Positions 27,290 to 36,738 of a stretch of 64,000 nt of DNA are shown piece by piece. The position numbers and the translations under genes are program-made. The stretch comes from WLJO01 sp945889085 (GTDB lineage: Bacteria; Actinomycetota; Acidimicrobiia; Acidimicrobiales; Ilumatobacteraceae): assembly GCA_945889085.1 (NCBI GenBank), contig CAMDBM010000002.1, positions 1 through 64,000 on the forward strand. The letters run 5' to 3'. Below the pieces are notes generated by a model. The model was given only the letters and a program-made list of their open reading frames with translations. It did no database searches and was not told where the DNA came from. Position 1 is the first letter of the stretch. Each line of letters starts with the position of its first letter.

Positions 27290-27778
27290 GTGAGCAACTT
27301 CGATACCGCGCGCTTCCGTCAGGTCCTCGGACACTTCCCCACCGGGGTCACGATCGTGACGGGCCTGTCTGCCTCGGGGGAGCCGGGCGGGCTCACCATC
27401 GGTTCGTTCTGCTCGGTCTCGCTCGAGCCGCCGCTCGTGGGGTTTCTGCCGGCCATCAATTCGCGCAGTTGGCCAGACATCGCTCCCGGCGGATCGTTCT
27501 GCGTGAACATCCTCGGCGCCGAACAGGGAGAACTGTGCTGGAGATTCGCCAAGGACTCAGAGGGTCGCTTCGACGGCATCGACTGGCAGAAGGCCCCGAG
27601 CGGCTCGCCCATCCTGCCGGGTGCAATCGGGTGGATTGACTGCAGCACGGAGCAGGTCATTGAGATGGGTGACCACTGGTTCGTGCTCGGCCGTGTGGGG
27701 GATCTGCACTGCGAGGACGACGTGAGCGACGCCATGACCTTCTTCAAGGGCAAGGTCTGCAGCGTCAAGATGGGATGA
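27290..27778 (+). CDS. Flavin reductase (HpaC/DIM6-NTAB family)
   Basis: A 162-residue split-barrel flavin:NAD(P)H reductase. Landmarks are FRQVLGHFPTGVTIVTG, GLTIGSFCSVSLEPPLVGF and FCVNILGAEQ. It most likely supplies FADH2/FMNH2 to the HpaB-type oxygenase two genes upstream. Start is GTG 27290. The stop codon is one base from the stop of the convergent oligopeptidase gene. Confidence 0.85.
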   Translation: MSNFDTARFRQVLGHFPTGVTIVTGLSASGEPGGLTIGSFCSVSLEPPLVGFLPAINSRSWPDIAPGGSFCVNILGAEQGELCWRFAKDSEGRFDGIDWQKAPSGSPILPGAIGWIDCSTEQVIEMGDHWFVLGRVGDLHCEDDVSDAMTFFKGKVCSVKMG

Positions 27779-27779
27779 G

Positions 27780-29804
27780 CTAGGTGGTGGCGAGGAGGAA
27801 GACGAACGTCTGGGCCAGATCGCGCCAGGCGTCGTAGCGGCCCGAGGGCCCACCGTGCCCGGCGTCCATTTCGGTCTTGAACACGATCGGCCTCGACCCC
27901 GTATTCACCGACCGCAGGCGTGCCACCCACTTTGCCGGCTCGTGGTAACTCACCCGTGGATCGTTGAGGCCCGCAGTGACGTACGTGGCCGGATAGTCGG
28001 CCGCATCGGTGTTGTCGTACGGCGAGTAGCCGAGCATGTAACTGGCGTACGGCTCGCTGCGCGGGTCTCCCCACTCCTCCCACTCTGTCACCGTCAGCGG
28101 GAGAGTCGGGTCGCTCATCGTCGTGACGATGTCGAGGAACGGCACCTCGGCAACCACGGACGCAAAGAGTTCCGGACGCATCGTGGCGCAGGCACCGACG
28201 AGCAGGCCGCCGGCCGAGCCTCCCTCGATCGCCACACGGCTCGGGTGCGCCCAACCCTCGGCGACGAGGTGCTCCGCGCAGGCGATGAAGTCCTCGAAGG
28301 TGTTGCGCTTGTTGAGCAGCTTGCCGTTCCGGTACCAGCGCCGACCCAGCTCGCCGCCACCCCTCGGGTGCGCAAGTGCCCACACCCACCCCCGGTCGAG
28401 GAGCGAGAGGCGGCCCACCGAGAACCATGGGGCGATCGACATCTCGTACGAGCCGTAGCCGTAGAGCAGTAGGGGAGCGGTGGAGTTGCGCTCCGTCCCC
28501 CTGCGCCACACGAGGTCGACCGGTACGCGCTCGCCGTCACTGGACGTCGCCCACGTGCGGGTGGTCTCGTACGCAGCGAGGTCCACGTTGGGCGTTGGCG
28601 TCTGCTTGAGCAGCGCCCGCTCGCCGGTGCGCACGTTCTCCTCGAACGTGCCGCGTGGCTGCATGAGCGACTGGTAGTCGAAGCGGAGCAGTTCAGTGTC
28701 GTACTCGGGGTTCGCGGAGAACTCGACGTCGCACGGGCTGTCGCCAACGTCGATGCGACGCGTTGATCGGTCGCGAAACATCACGCGCAGCCCGGGCTGG
28801 GCGTCGGCCCACTGGTGGAGGACAAGATGGGTGCCGAAGGGTTCCACCCCGGTGATGCGGCGCCCAGATTCGTGCGGAACCAATTCGGTCCAAGCGGCCG
28901 GGTCGTCGATCGACGCGGTCATCACGCGGAAGTCCTCTGCGTCGAGATTGGTCAGTACGACGAAGCAGTCCCCCCAGTGATCCACCGCGTACTCGTGCTT
29001 GTCGAGTCGTTCACGGACACGCAACGGCCCGGCCGTCGGGTTGTCGGCCCGGATGAGCCACACCTCGGAGGATTCCTTCGATTCCAGCGTGACGATGATC
29101 CAGGCCCCACTGCGGCTCAGGTCCACCTCGAGGAAGAACCGCTCGTCGGGTTCCTCGAGCACGAGGACGTCCGCGGACTGCTCCGTGCCGATGCGGTGGC
29201 GCCACAGTTGATACGGCCGCATCGCCTCGTCGGGCACCGTGTAAAAGATCCACTCGTTGTCGGCGGACCACGCAGTTCCGTAGTACGTGCGCTCAACTCG
29301 GTCGGCGAGGTCCGCCCCGGTGTCGAGGTCTCTCACCCGCAGGACGTACTCCTCCGAGCCGTCCCGATCGTGCGACCACGCGAGCAGACGATGGTTGGGG
29401 CTGATGTCGAAGGCGCCGAGTGCGAAATAGTCGGACCCCTCTGCCTCACGGTTCTCGTCGAGGAGCACGTGCGACGACGCGGTCCCGGCCGAGTCGCCGC
29501 GGCAGTGAACCCCGTAGGACTGCCCCTCGATCGTGCGCCCGACGTACCACCACGGTCCCTTGCGCACCGGGACGGACTGGTCGGTCTCCTGGATCCGTGA
29601 CCGGATCTCGCCGAACAACGTCTCTTTGAGCGCAGCGTGGGGGCCGAACCACTCCTCGCAATACGTGTTCTCGGCGTGGAGGTAGCCAAGGGTCGCCGGG
29701 TCCTGCGGGTTGCTCAGCCACGCGTACGGGTCCTCGGTTGGCCCGGTGGGGCGTTGCCAGGTGTGGGCACGGCGTTCGGCGACGGGGGGTTGCACGACGG
29801 GCAC
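27780..29804 (-). CDS. ptrB: Oligopeptidase B-like prolyl oligopeptidase (S9A)
   Basis: A 674-residue serine peptidase cutting short peptides, usually after Lys/Arg. Residues about 60-400 form the seven-bladed propeller; the C-terminal alpha/beta-hydrolase has nucleophile Ser530 in IEGGSAGGLL, the acid Asp in TAGLNDPRVSYHEP and the His in DAGHGGPSGRY. The GYGSYEMSIAPWFS segment is typical of oligopeptidase B. No signal peptide, so cytoplasmic. GTG 29804 start; divergent from the ferredoxin gene. Confidence 0.88.
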   Translation of the reverse strand: MPVVQPPVAERRAHTWQRPTGPTEDPYAWLSNPQDPATLGYLHAENTYCEEWFGPHAALKETLFGEIRSRIQETDQSVPVRKGPWWYVGRTIEGQSYGVHCRGDSAGTASSHVLLDENREAEGSDYFALGAFDISPNHRLLAWSHDRDGSEEYVLRVRDLDTGADLADRVERTYYGTAWSADNEWIFYTVPDEAMRPYQLWRHRIGTEQSADVLVLEEPDERFFLEVDLSRSGAWIIVTLESKESSEVWLIRADNPTAGPLRVRERLDKHEYAVDHWGDCFVVLTNLDAEDFRVMTASIDDPAAWTELVPHESGRRITGVEPFGTHLVLHQWADAQPGLRVMFRDRSTRRIDVGDSPCDVEFSANPEYDTELLRFDYQSLMQPRGTFEENVRTGERALLKQTPTPNVDLAAYETTRTWATSSDGERVPVDLVWRRGTERNSTAPLLLYGYGSYEMSIAPWFSVGRLSLLDRGWVWALAHPRGGGELGRRWYRNGKLLNKRNTFEDFIACAEHLVAEGWAHPSRVAIEGGSAGGLLVGACATMRPELFASVVAEVPFLDIVTTMSDPTLPLTVTEWEEWGDPRSEPYASYMLGYSPYDNTDAADYPATYVTAGLNDPRVSYHEPAKWVARLRSVNTGSRPIVFKTEMDAGHGGPSGRYDAWRDLAQTFVFLLATT

Positions 29805-29862
29805 GCTAACGGCAGGCGCCTTGTACCCTGCGGGGCACCATGGTTACTCAGGGCGGGCCGCG

Positions 29863-30099
29863 ATGAGGGTGTGGATCGATCAGGACCTGTGCACGGGAGA
29901 CGGTCTGTGCGAGGACCACGCCCCTGATGTGTTCGCCCTGCTCGAGGACGGAATCGCCTACGTGAAAGAGGCGGATCAGATCCTCAACGACCCGGGCGGC
30001 TCGGGCAGCCTCGCCTTCGTCCCCGAGCGCCTCTACCAGCAGGTGGTCAACGCCGCAGAGGAGTGCCCCGGGGAGTGCATCTTCATCGAGATGCGCTGA
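29863..30099 (+). CDS. Small [3Fe-4S]/[4Fe-4S] ferredoxin
   Basis: A 78-residue acidic electron carrier with Cys10-x5-Cys16 (CTGDGLC) and CPGEC (Cys68, Cys72). Missing one cysteine of a standard 4Fe-4S motif at the first site, it matches the 3Fe-4S ferredoxins that serve P450s and oxygenases in actinobacteria. It could feed the P450 at 13194, which is inference from family only. ATG 29863. Confidence 0.85.
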   Translation: MRVWIDQDLCTGDGLCEDHAPDVFALLEDGIAYVKEADQILNDPGGSGSLAFVPERLYQQVVNAAEECPGECIFIEMR

Positions 30100-30124
30100 A
30101 CCGGCGGTTCGGCTCGGGGTTTTT
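30098..30124 (+). terminator. Possible terminator after ferredoxin
   Basis: GAACC, loop GGC, GGTTC (30098-30110) forms a 5-bp hairpin starting at the stop codon, followed after ten bases by a run of five T. The stem is short, so confidence is low. Confidence 0.3.
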
Positions 30125-30149
30125 GTCCAAGGAATTGTTACTATGGCCG

Positions 30150-30165
30150 TAGTGGAAATCCCGGG
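30150..30165 (+). promoter_or_regulatory. Shared suf upstream element (sufB copy)
   Basis: TAGTGGAAATCCCGGG, 38 bases before sufB, is identical over 16 bases to the element before sufC2 (43047-43062, gene strand). Its core GGAAATCCC also occurs inverted before sufD. It may be an operator for a common Fe-S-responsive regulator. Confidence 0.5.
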
Positions 30166-30203
30166 TTCCTCGCTCGGGATGCACCTCTCCGAGGAGTCTC
30201 ACG

Positions 30204-31607
30204 ATGACCGCCATTGATCTCGACCTGAGCAAGTACAGCCTCGGCTGGAACGACGGTGAAGAGTACGTATTCCGGCCGGCGAAGGGCATTAGCTCCGATG
30301 TCGTCAACCAGATGTCGCGCTGGAAGGGCGAGCCCGAGTGGATGCGCAAATTCCGCGAGCGCAGCTTCAACGTGTTCGAGAAGAAGCCGATGGCAGCGTG
30401 GTTCGCGATCAACATGCCCGACATCAACTTCGACGACATCTACTACTACATCAAGCCGACCGAGGGCGGCGTGGTGGACGCGTGGGAAGACCTGCCCGAG
30501 AAGATCAAGCAGACGTACGAGAAGCTCGGTATCCCGGAGGCGGAGCGCAAGTACCTCGCCGGTGTCACCAGCCAGTACGACTCCGAGGTCGTCTACCACA
30601 AGAACCGTGACGAGCTCGCCGCCCAGGGGATCCTGTTCTGCGACATGGACACCGCGCTGCGCGAGTACCCGGACCTGGTCAAGCAGCACTTCGGCTCCAT
30701 CATCCCCCCGGCCGACAACAAGTTCTCGGCGCTGAACTCGGCGGTGTGGAGCGGTGGCTCGTTCGTCTACGTTCCGCCGGGTGTCGAGTGCGAGATGCCG
30801 CTTCAGGCGTACTTCCGCATCAACTCCGAGAGTGCCGGCCAGTTCGAGCGCACACTCATCATCGCCGACGAGGGCTCGAAGGTGCACTACATCGAAGGCT
30901 GTTCGGCGCCCGTCTACGCGAAGGAGGCGCTGCACTCCGCTGTCGTGGAGATCATCGTGAAGCCTTCCGCTCGCGTCACCTACACCACCATCCAGAACTG
31001 GTCGTCGAACGTGTACAACCTCGTCACCAAGCGCGCACGCGTGGAGGCCGAGGGCCACATGGAGTGGATCGACGGCAACATCGGCTCCAAGCTCACGATG
31101 AAGTACCCGAGCGTGTACCTCGTCGGACCGAAGGCAACCGGAGAGGTGCTCTCGGTGGCCTACGCCGGCGAGGGCCAGCACCAGGACGCGGGTGCCAAGA
31201 TGGTGCACGCAGCACCGGAGACCACGTCGAAGATCGTGTCGAAGTCGATCAGCAAGGACGGTGGGATCACCACCTACCGCGGTCTGGTTCGTGTCGAGGA
31301 AGGCGCGTACGGCTGCAAGAGCCACGTGCAGTGCGACGCACTCATCCTCGACGAGGACTCCACCTCACGCACCTTCCCGTACATGGAAGTGGGCGAGAAG
31401 GACGCGCAGATCGGCCACGAGGCAACGGTGTCCAAGATCGCCGACGAGCAGTTGTTCTACCTGATGAGCCGCGGGCTCTCCCAGGAGCAGGCGATGTCGA
31501 TGGTGGTCAACGGGTTCATCGAGCCGGTCACCCGCACGCTGCCGATGGAGTACGCCGTGGAGTGGAGCCGCCTCATCGAGCTGCAGATGGAAGGCTCGGT
31601 CGGCTAG
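30204..31607 (+). CDS. sufB: Fe-S cluster scaffold protein SufB
   Basis: Scaffold subunit of the SufBC2D complex. The 467-residue protein is full length and shows the SufB-specific segments SLGWNDGEEYVFRPAKG, SQYDSEVVYH, GSFVYVPPGVECEMPLQAYF, YIEGCSAPVY, and the C-terminal VSKIADEQLFYLMSRGLS. ATG 30204 is preceded by GAGGAG. Unlike the usual actinobacterial sufBDCSU run, it stands alone: the next gene is a convergent lipoprotein hydrolase whose stop shares CTAG with this one, and sufD is 2.5 kb away. Confidence 0.96.
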   Translation: MTAIDLDLSKYSLGWNDGEEYVFRPAKGISSDVVNQMSRWKGEPEWMRKFRERSFNVFEKKPMAAWFAINMPDINFDDIYYYIKPTEGGVVDAWEDLPEKIKQTYEKLGIPEAERKYLAGVTSQYDSEVVYHKNRDELAAQGILFCDMDTALREYPDLVKQHFGSIIPPADNKFSALNSAVWSGGSFVYVPPGVECEMPLQAYFRINSESAGQFERTLIIADEGSKVHYIEGCSAPVYAKEALHSAVVEIIVKPSARVTYTTIQNWSSNVYNLVTKRARVEAEGHMEWIDGNIGSKLTMKYPSVYLVGPKATGEVLSVAYAGEGQHQDAGAKMVHAAPETTSKIVSKSISKDGGITTYRGLVRVEEGAYGCKSHVQCDALILDEDSTSRTFPYMEVGEKDAQIGHEATVSKIADEQLFYLMSRGLSQEQAMSMVVNGFIEPVTRTLPMEYAVEWSRLIELQMEGSVG

Positions 31608-33610
31608 CCGAGTTTGGTGTAGATGCGACACGGCTGGCCGCGCAGCGATCCGCAAGGTGCCAGCCCGGCCGGTGCCGCAATGCCCTTCAGTACGGGAAGC
31701 ACGATGCGCGACGGGTGTTGCTTGTCGGTCAGCACCGTAACCGTGCCTCCGGCCGGGAGGCCCTGGAAGATCCATTGTGCGCGGTTGCCGCCGGGGGAGC
31801 CGACGAGCACCCGGACACGGGAGCCCTTGCGGAACACGTGGGCAAAGGGGAAAAGTTCCACGCGTACGAGAGTCGGCTCGCCGGCAACGAGTGGAGCCGC
31901 GTCCCGCTGGAGATGGGTGTGCACCGGCCGCAGTTCGGTGGAGGCTGCGGTATCGAGTGCCCGCCGACTGGCACGCAGCCAGCCTGATTGCACGTAGACC
32001 TCCTGCCCGTCGGGGCGGACCTCGGTGATTGTCACCTCGAGATCGGTGTCGGGGGCAGAGGAGGAGATCCAGAGATCGGCCGAAGCGGGCCCGACGAGCA
32101 CCTGATCGGCCCCCAGCGTCGGACCCTCAAATGCCACTACGGCGCCTTTCGGCGCAGGCTTCCAGTCCCACTTCACGTCGGCGTTCCAGATCTCGGCGAG
32201 CGACCCGGTGTAATACGTGTCGGCAGTTGCATCGGGATCGTAGGTGTACGCAGCGGCGCCACCCTTCGCGGTGAGCAGCATCGGTGTCGGTTCGGTGCTC
32301 GGGATCGGCCACGACGGGAACGACGCCTCGAAGCGAGGAGCGGGTGCACCGGCGGGCAGGCCGTCGGCTGCGCCCTCCTCGAACAGGATGCGCACCGGAG
32401 GCTCGGACTCGAAGGCCGCCAGTGCTTCTTCATACGTCTTGCCGGTGAACCGGAGCGGGGCGAAGCCGAGCCCGCTCACGTTGAACACGGTCTTGTAGAG
32501 CACCGATGGAATGAACCCGGCCATGATGCTCAACTGTGGGGTGCGCTGTGCGACGTAGAGCTCGAGGAACTCGTGGTAGCGGTTGAGGAAACCGACACCG
32601 AGCGCCTCGGTATGCAGGCCGTTCGACATGGTGGCGTACACATGCGGTGACGACGTGAACTTGTCGAGCAGCGCCGGGAAGCGCCCGCCGGTCTGCTCGT
32701 CCTGCCACGCCCCGGCGAGGAATACCGGCACCGTGATCTTCCCGACGAGCAGCGACGGGTTCAGCACATCGGAGACGCCCGGGTTGTAGAAGGGGTTGTC
32801 CGCGATCTCCTTCGCGGGGTCCAGATTGCCCGAGCGCGCATCCTGGTTGGTGATGCAGGTTGTGTCGCCCGCGTCAGCACGCTTCTTGGTCCATGCCTGA
32901 CCGAAGGGCTGTGCCTCCTTGCCGCGCTCGGTGCTCCACATCACGGCGAAGCCCGTGTTGAGGATCCCGCCCGGATACAGCGTGGAGCGATAGAGGTCGT
33001 CGCTCACCGAGAACGGTGCGATTGATGTAAGGCTCGGCGGCTGTGTGGACGCAACGAAGAGCTGCGTGATGCCGGGATACGAGATGCCGACCATGCCAAC
33101 CTTGTTGTGCAGCACCCACGGTTGCGACGCGATGGTCTCGATCGCGTCGTAGCCGTCGGTGAGCTGCTTGTCCTCGAAGAACCTGAACGCACCGCCCGAG
33201 CAGCCGGTACCGCGCACGTTGATGCCGACGTGGGCGTAGCCCAATGCGTTATAGAGCGCCGACGATGTTGTGTTGTCGGGGTTGCTCGGGTCGTATCCCG
33301 AGTACTCGACCACGGTCGGGTAGGGGCCGGACTTCTCCGTCCCCGGGAGCATCACGTTGATCGACAGCGTGACGCCGTCTCGGACCGTCAGGTAGCCGAA
33401 CCCGGGCTTGATGGTCTGGGCACCGGTGGCCTCGGTGGTCGGTGCGGCACTCTCGGACGGCGCGGGCGCTGTGGTGCCGGCGACGCTGCTCGTGGACGGG
33501 GCCACGGATACCAGTGCGGTGGTCGGGCCCCCGGCCGGGGTTGAAGACCCACAGGCCGCTAGGAGAGCGAGCGGTAGGAGGACGAGCAGGTGGCGTGTGC
33601 GACAGATCAC
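31604..33610 (-). CDS. CocE/NonD family lipoprotein hydrolase
   Basis: A predicted cell-surface acyl hydrolase or X-Pro peptidase-like enzyme of 668 residues. The N-terminus is a lipoprotein signal with lipobox LAAC (Cys20), followed by a Ser/Thr/Ala/Pro-rich linker to about residue 65. The alpha/beta-hydrolase part has NVRGTGCSGG (oxyanion region) and the nucleophile motif GMVGISYPG; the last third is the jelly-roll domain of the X-Pro dipeptidyl-peptidase family (LWISSSAPDTDLEVTITEV). GTG 33610 is chosen because it leaves a short basic n-region. The gene interrupts the suf locus on the opposite strand. Confidence 0.8.
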   Translation of the reverse strand: MICRTRHLLVLLPLALLAACGSSTPAGGPTTALVSVAPSTSSVAGTTAPAPSESAAPTTEATGAQTIKPGFGYLTVRDGVTLSINVMLPGTEKSGPYPTVVEYSGYDPSNPDNTTSSALYNALGYAHVGINVRGTGCSGGAFRFFEDKQLTDGYDAIETIASQPWVLHNKVGMVGISYPGITQLFVASTQPPSLTSIAPFSVSDDLYRSTLYPGGILNTGFAVMWSTERGKEAQPFGQAWTKKRADAGDTTCITNQDARSGNLDPAKEIADNPFYNPGVSDVLNPSLLVGKITVPVFLAGAWQDEQTGGRFPALLDKFTSSPHVYATMSNGLHTEALGVGFLNRYHEFLELYVAQRTPQLSIMAGFIPSVLYKTVFNVSGLGFAPLRFTGKTYEEALAAFESEPPVRILFEEGAADGLPAGAPAPRFEASFPSWPIPSTEPTPMLLTAKGGAAAYTYDPDATADTYYTGSLAEIWNADVKWDWKPAPKGAVVAFEGPTLGADQVLVGPASADLWISSSAPDTDLEVTITEVRPDGQEVYVQSGWLRASRRALDTAASTELRPVHTHLQRDAAPLVAGEPTLVRVELFPFAHVFRKGSRVRVLVGSPGGNRAQWIFQGLPAGGTVTVLTDKQHPSRIVLPVLKGIAAPAGLAPCGSLRGQPCRIYTKLG

Positions 33611-33686
33611 TATGCATGATCGTGCCACGAAGCAGCGCGATTGCGACACCATGGGGCCAGCGACGAGCCAGAATGTCGGGGTGCCG

Positions 33687-34031
33687 ATGCGTCAGGAATG
33701 CAAGAACTTCGAGAGCCGCACCTATGCCAACGGCGAGACCGTGCAGAAGTGCAACGTCGACCTCGCCCCCGATGCACCGTGGCGCTGCCCCGATCAGTGC
33801 GCGGGCTACCAGAGGCGGATCATCGACGGTGGCTGGACCTACGGGAGTCTGACGCCGCCGAGTACACCGGAGGAACCGCCGGGACTCGATGACGGAACCG
33901 CTGCGGCGGTCCTCGACGAGGCTGAGGAGATCATCAACGCGATCGTGCCCGAGGTGCTCGCGGAGGTGCTCGCCGAGAACCAGCGCAAGAAGGGTTTTGG
34001 CCGCTTTTTCCGGCGTCGCGGCAGGTCCTGA
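33687..34031 (+). CDS. Small tetracysteine protein between sufB and sufD
   Basis: A 114-residue protein I do not recognise. The N-terminal 40 residues carry four cysteines (Cys5, Cys22, Cys34, Cys38; the last pair as RCPDQC), a likely metal or Fe-S site. A proline-rich linker follows, then an acidic amphipathic helix (about residues 62-95) and a basic C-terminus ending FGRFFRRRGRS. ATG 33687 or GTG 33681 are both possible. It lies on the same strand as sufD, 75 bases upstream, and head to head with the lipoprotein gene. Confidence 0.6.
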   Translation: MRQECKNFESRTYANGETVQKCNVDLAPDAPWRCPDQCAGYQRRIIDGGWTYGSLTPPSTPEEPPGLDDGTAAAVLDEAEEIINAIVPEVLAEVLAENQRKKGFGRFFRRRGRS

Positions 34032-34046
34032 GCCCCAGCGGGCCGG

Positions 34047-34061
34047 GGGATTTCCCCTACG
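34047..34061 (+). promoter_or_regulatory. Shared suf upstream element (sufD copy)
   Basis: GGGATTTCC at 34047-34055 is the reverse complement of the core found before sufB and sufC2, and TTTCCCCTACG at 34051-34061 matches the sufC2 leader on the gene strand (43077-43067). A TAGTAT hexamer at 34069-34074 could be a -10 box just downstream. Confidence 0.45.
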
Positions 34062-34106
34062 GCGATGGTAGTATTTCCCCTGCTCCCGACCCCCTCAGGA
34101 CCGCCG

Positions 34107-35258
34107 ATGAACCCCGAACTTGCGAGCGCGATCCCCGGCCCGAGCTGGCTGATCGAGCGAAGGACTGCCGCTGCCGTGCGGGCTACCGCCTCAGCGATGC
34201 CCCAGGTGGACGAGGAGATCTGGCGGTACAGCCGGATCGACGAACTCAACCTCGACCGCTACGCCTACTCGCCCGCCGCATCGTCGATCAGCGGCGCCGG
34301 CGAGTGTTTGTCCGAACCCCTCGAGACGGACCCCGTGGCGCCTGCCCCCGACGTGTTTGCCGAGTGGAACACAGCCCTCAGCGAGCCGATCGTGCTGCGC
34401 ACGGTCCGCGGTCAGGTGCTCGAGGTGCCGGTCGTAGTTGAGCATTCGGTCAGCGAGGGACAGATCACGTTCCCGCGCCTCGTGATCCATGCAGCGGCCG
34501 ACAGCGAGATCACGGTGGTCGAGCGGTTCCGCAGCGACGCCTCGGGCGCTGCACTCGTCGCTCCGGTGGTCGAGATCCACGCCGGCCCCGCCGCGCGGGT
34601 GAAGTACGTCGCCATCAATGAACTCGGCACGGATGTGTGGCTGATCGGCCACCAACTCGCCTGGGCGGACCGCGACAGCACCGTCTCGCTGTCGTCGGTG
34701 GCCCTCGGCGGGGACTACGCCCGTGTGCGAACCGAGGCCGTGGCCAATGGGCAGGGTTCCTCGACGAAGCAAACGGCCCTGTACTTTGCGGACGGCACCC
34801 AGATGCATGACTTCCGTACGATCCAGTCGCACATCGCACCGCGCACACAGTCGAACCTGCTGTTCAAGGGTGCAGTGAAGGACACGGCCCGAAGCGTTTA
34901 CACCGGCCTCATCCGGATCGGTCACGAAGCCAAGGGCTCCTCAGCGTTCCAGACGAACCGCAACCTCACACTGTCGGCGGGGGCGTGGGCCGAGAGTGTC
35001 CCCAACCTCGACATCGAGACCAACGACGTGCGCTGCAGCCATGCGAGCACCGTCGGCCCGATCGACGTGGAGCAGCGCTTCTACCTCGAGAGCCGTGGCG
35101 TGTCCCCGGAGATCGCAGAGCGGCTGATCGTGCTCGGCTTCTTCGACGAGGTACTCGAACAGCTTCCGTTGCCGGCGCTCGCGGCCCAGTTGCGTGCGCG
35201 CGTGGCGGCCAAACTCGACGGTGTGCCGGCGGCGCTTGCCGGTTCGGTGGGCGGATGA
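34107..35258 (+). CDS. sufD: Fe-S assembly protein SufD
   Basis: A 383-residue SufD subunit of the SufBCD scaffold complex. The beta-helix core shows GAVKDTARSVYTGLIRIG, TNRNLTLSAGAWAESVPNLD, and the C-terminal VRCSHASTVGPID plus RGVSPEIAERLIVLGFFDE, all conserved in SufB/SufD. It lacks the SufB-specific N-terminal block. ATG 34107 has a CAGGA ribosome binding site. It overlaps the Rieske gene by ATGA. Confidence 0.93.
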   Translation: MNPELASAIPGPSWLIERRTAAAVRATASAMPQVDEEIWRYSRIDELNLDRYAYSPAASSISGAGECLSEPLETDPVAPAPDVFAEWNTALSEPIVLRTVRGQVLEVPVVVEHSVSEGQITFPRLVIHAAADSEITVVERFRSDASGAALVAPVVEIHAGPAARVKYVAINELGTDVWLIGHQLAWADRDSTVSLSSVALGGDYARVRTEAVANGQGSSTKQTALYFADGTQMHDFRTIQSHIAPRTQSNLLFKGAVKDTARSVYTGLIRIGHEAKGSSAFQTNRNLTLSAGAWAESVPNLDIETNDVRCSHASTVGPIDVEQRFYLESRGVSPEIAERLIVLGFFDEVLEQLPLPALAAQLRARVAAKLDGVPAALAGSVGG

Positions 35259-35568
35259 GCGTCGTGCACCATCTCGGTCCGCTCGCGCAGTTCGAATCCG
35301 GTTCGGCGCGCCGGGTGGAGATCGCCGGTCTGGCCATTGCCCTCGTGCGCCTCGGAGACAGCGTGTACGCCATCGGCGACGTTTGCTCGCACGCCGACGT
35401 GTCGTTGAGCGGTGGCGAGGTGTTGGCCGACGAGTGCGAACTCGAGTGCCCCAAGCACGGAAGCCGCTTCAGCCTCACCTCTGGCGCCCCCCTGTCCCTG
35501 CCGGCTACCCAGCCGGTTCCCGTCTACGACGTCCGCGTGGTGAACGGCGAAGTGGAGTTGGAGATCTC

Positions 35569-35572
<4 letters not shown>
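35255..35572 (+). CDS. Rieske [2Fe-2S] ferredoxin (non-heme type) in suf operon
   Basis: A 105-residue Rieske ferredoxin with ligands Cys44-x-His46 (VCSHAD) and Cys65-x2-His68 (CPKHGS). Such small Rieske proteins often sit between sufD and sufC in actinobacteria and may supply electrons or sense cluster status; the role is not proven. It overlaps sufD upstream and sufC1 downstream, each by the 4-base ATGA, so the three genes are translationally coupled. Confidence 0.88.
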
Positions 35573-36369
<797 letters not shown>

Positions 36370-36376
36370 ACCGGGC

Positions 36377-36397
36377 CGCGGGATGCGCCCATCCGCG
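36377..36397. terminator. Hairpin between convergent sufC1 and zinc-protein genes
   Basis: CGCGGGATG (36377-36385), loop CGCC, CATCCGCG (36390-36397) pairs over eight bases with one bulged G. It is symmetric enough to act in both directions, but there is no U-tract. Confidence 0.35.
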
Positions 36398-36399
36398 TC

Positions 36400-36696
36400 C
36401 TAGAAGTCGAAGATCTCCCCGAGCAGGCCCTTCTTCTTGCGGTGCTTGCCGTGCTTCCTCCAGTCGTCATCGTCGTCGTCGTCCTTGGGGCGGTACGGCG
36501 GGGGTGGCGGTGCTACCGAGGACGGCCGGGGGCTCAACGGAGCCGGCGCGACGGACTGGGTTGCCGATCGCTCGATGAGTTTGTCGAGTTCTCCCCGGTC
36601 GAGCCACACGCCACGGCACTGCGGGCAGTAGTCGATCTCGATACCGGACCGCTCGGACAGGACGAGTCGCTCAGATACGCAAGTGGGGCACAACAT
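36400..36696 (-). CDS. TFIIB-type zinc-ribbon protein
   Basis: A 98-residue protein with a zf-TFIIB ribbon: Cys3-x2-Cys6 and Cys24-x2-Cys27, followed by the family signature RGVWLDRGELDKLIE. A proline-rich linker leads to a run of seven aspartates and a lysine-rich stretch, ending LLGEIFDF. The Asp run is encoded by a GAC/GAT trinucleotide repeat. Family function is unknown. It is probably downstream of htpX, whose stop is about 40 bases away. Confidence 0.82.
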   Translation of the reverse strand: MLCPTCVSERLVLSERSGIEIDYCPQCRGVWLDRGELDKLIERSATQSVAPAPLSPRPSSVAPPPPPYRPKDDDDDDDWRKHGKHRKKKGLLGEIFDF

Positions 36697-36738
36697 GCTG
36701 GTCTCCTTCGGTTCTGGGGGGGCTGCGTTCAGGTCAGG

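Noticed and set aside
36475..36490. Trinucleotide repeat (GTC/ATC) in the zinc-protein gene
   Set aside because: It simply encodes the Asp run of that protein and stays in frame; not a separate element.
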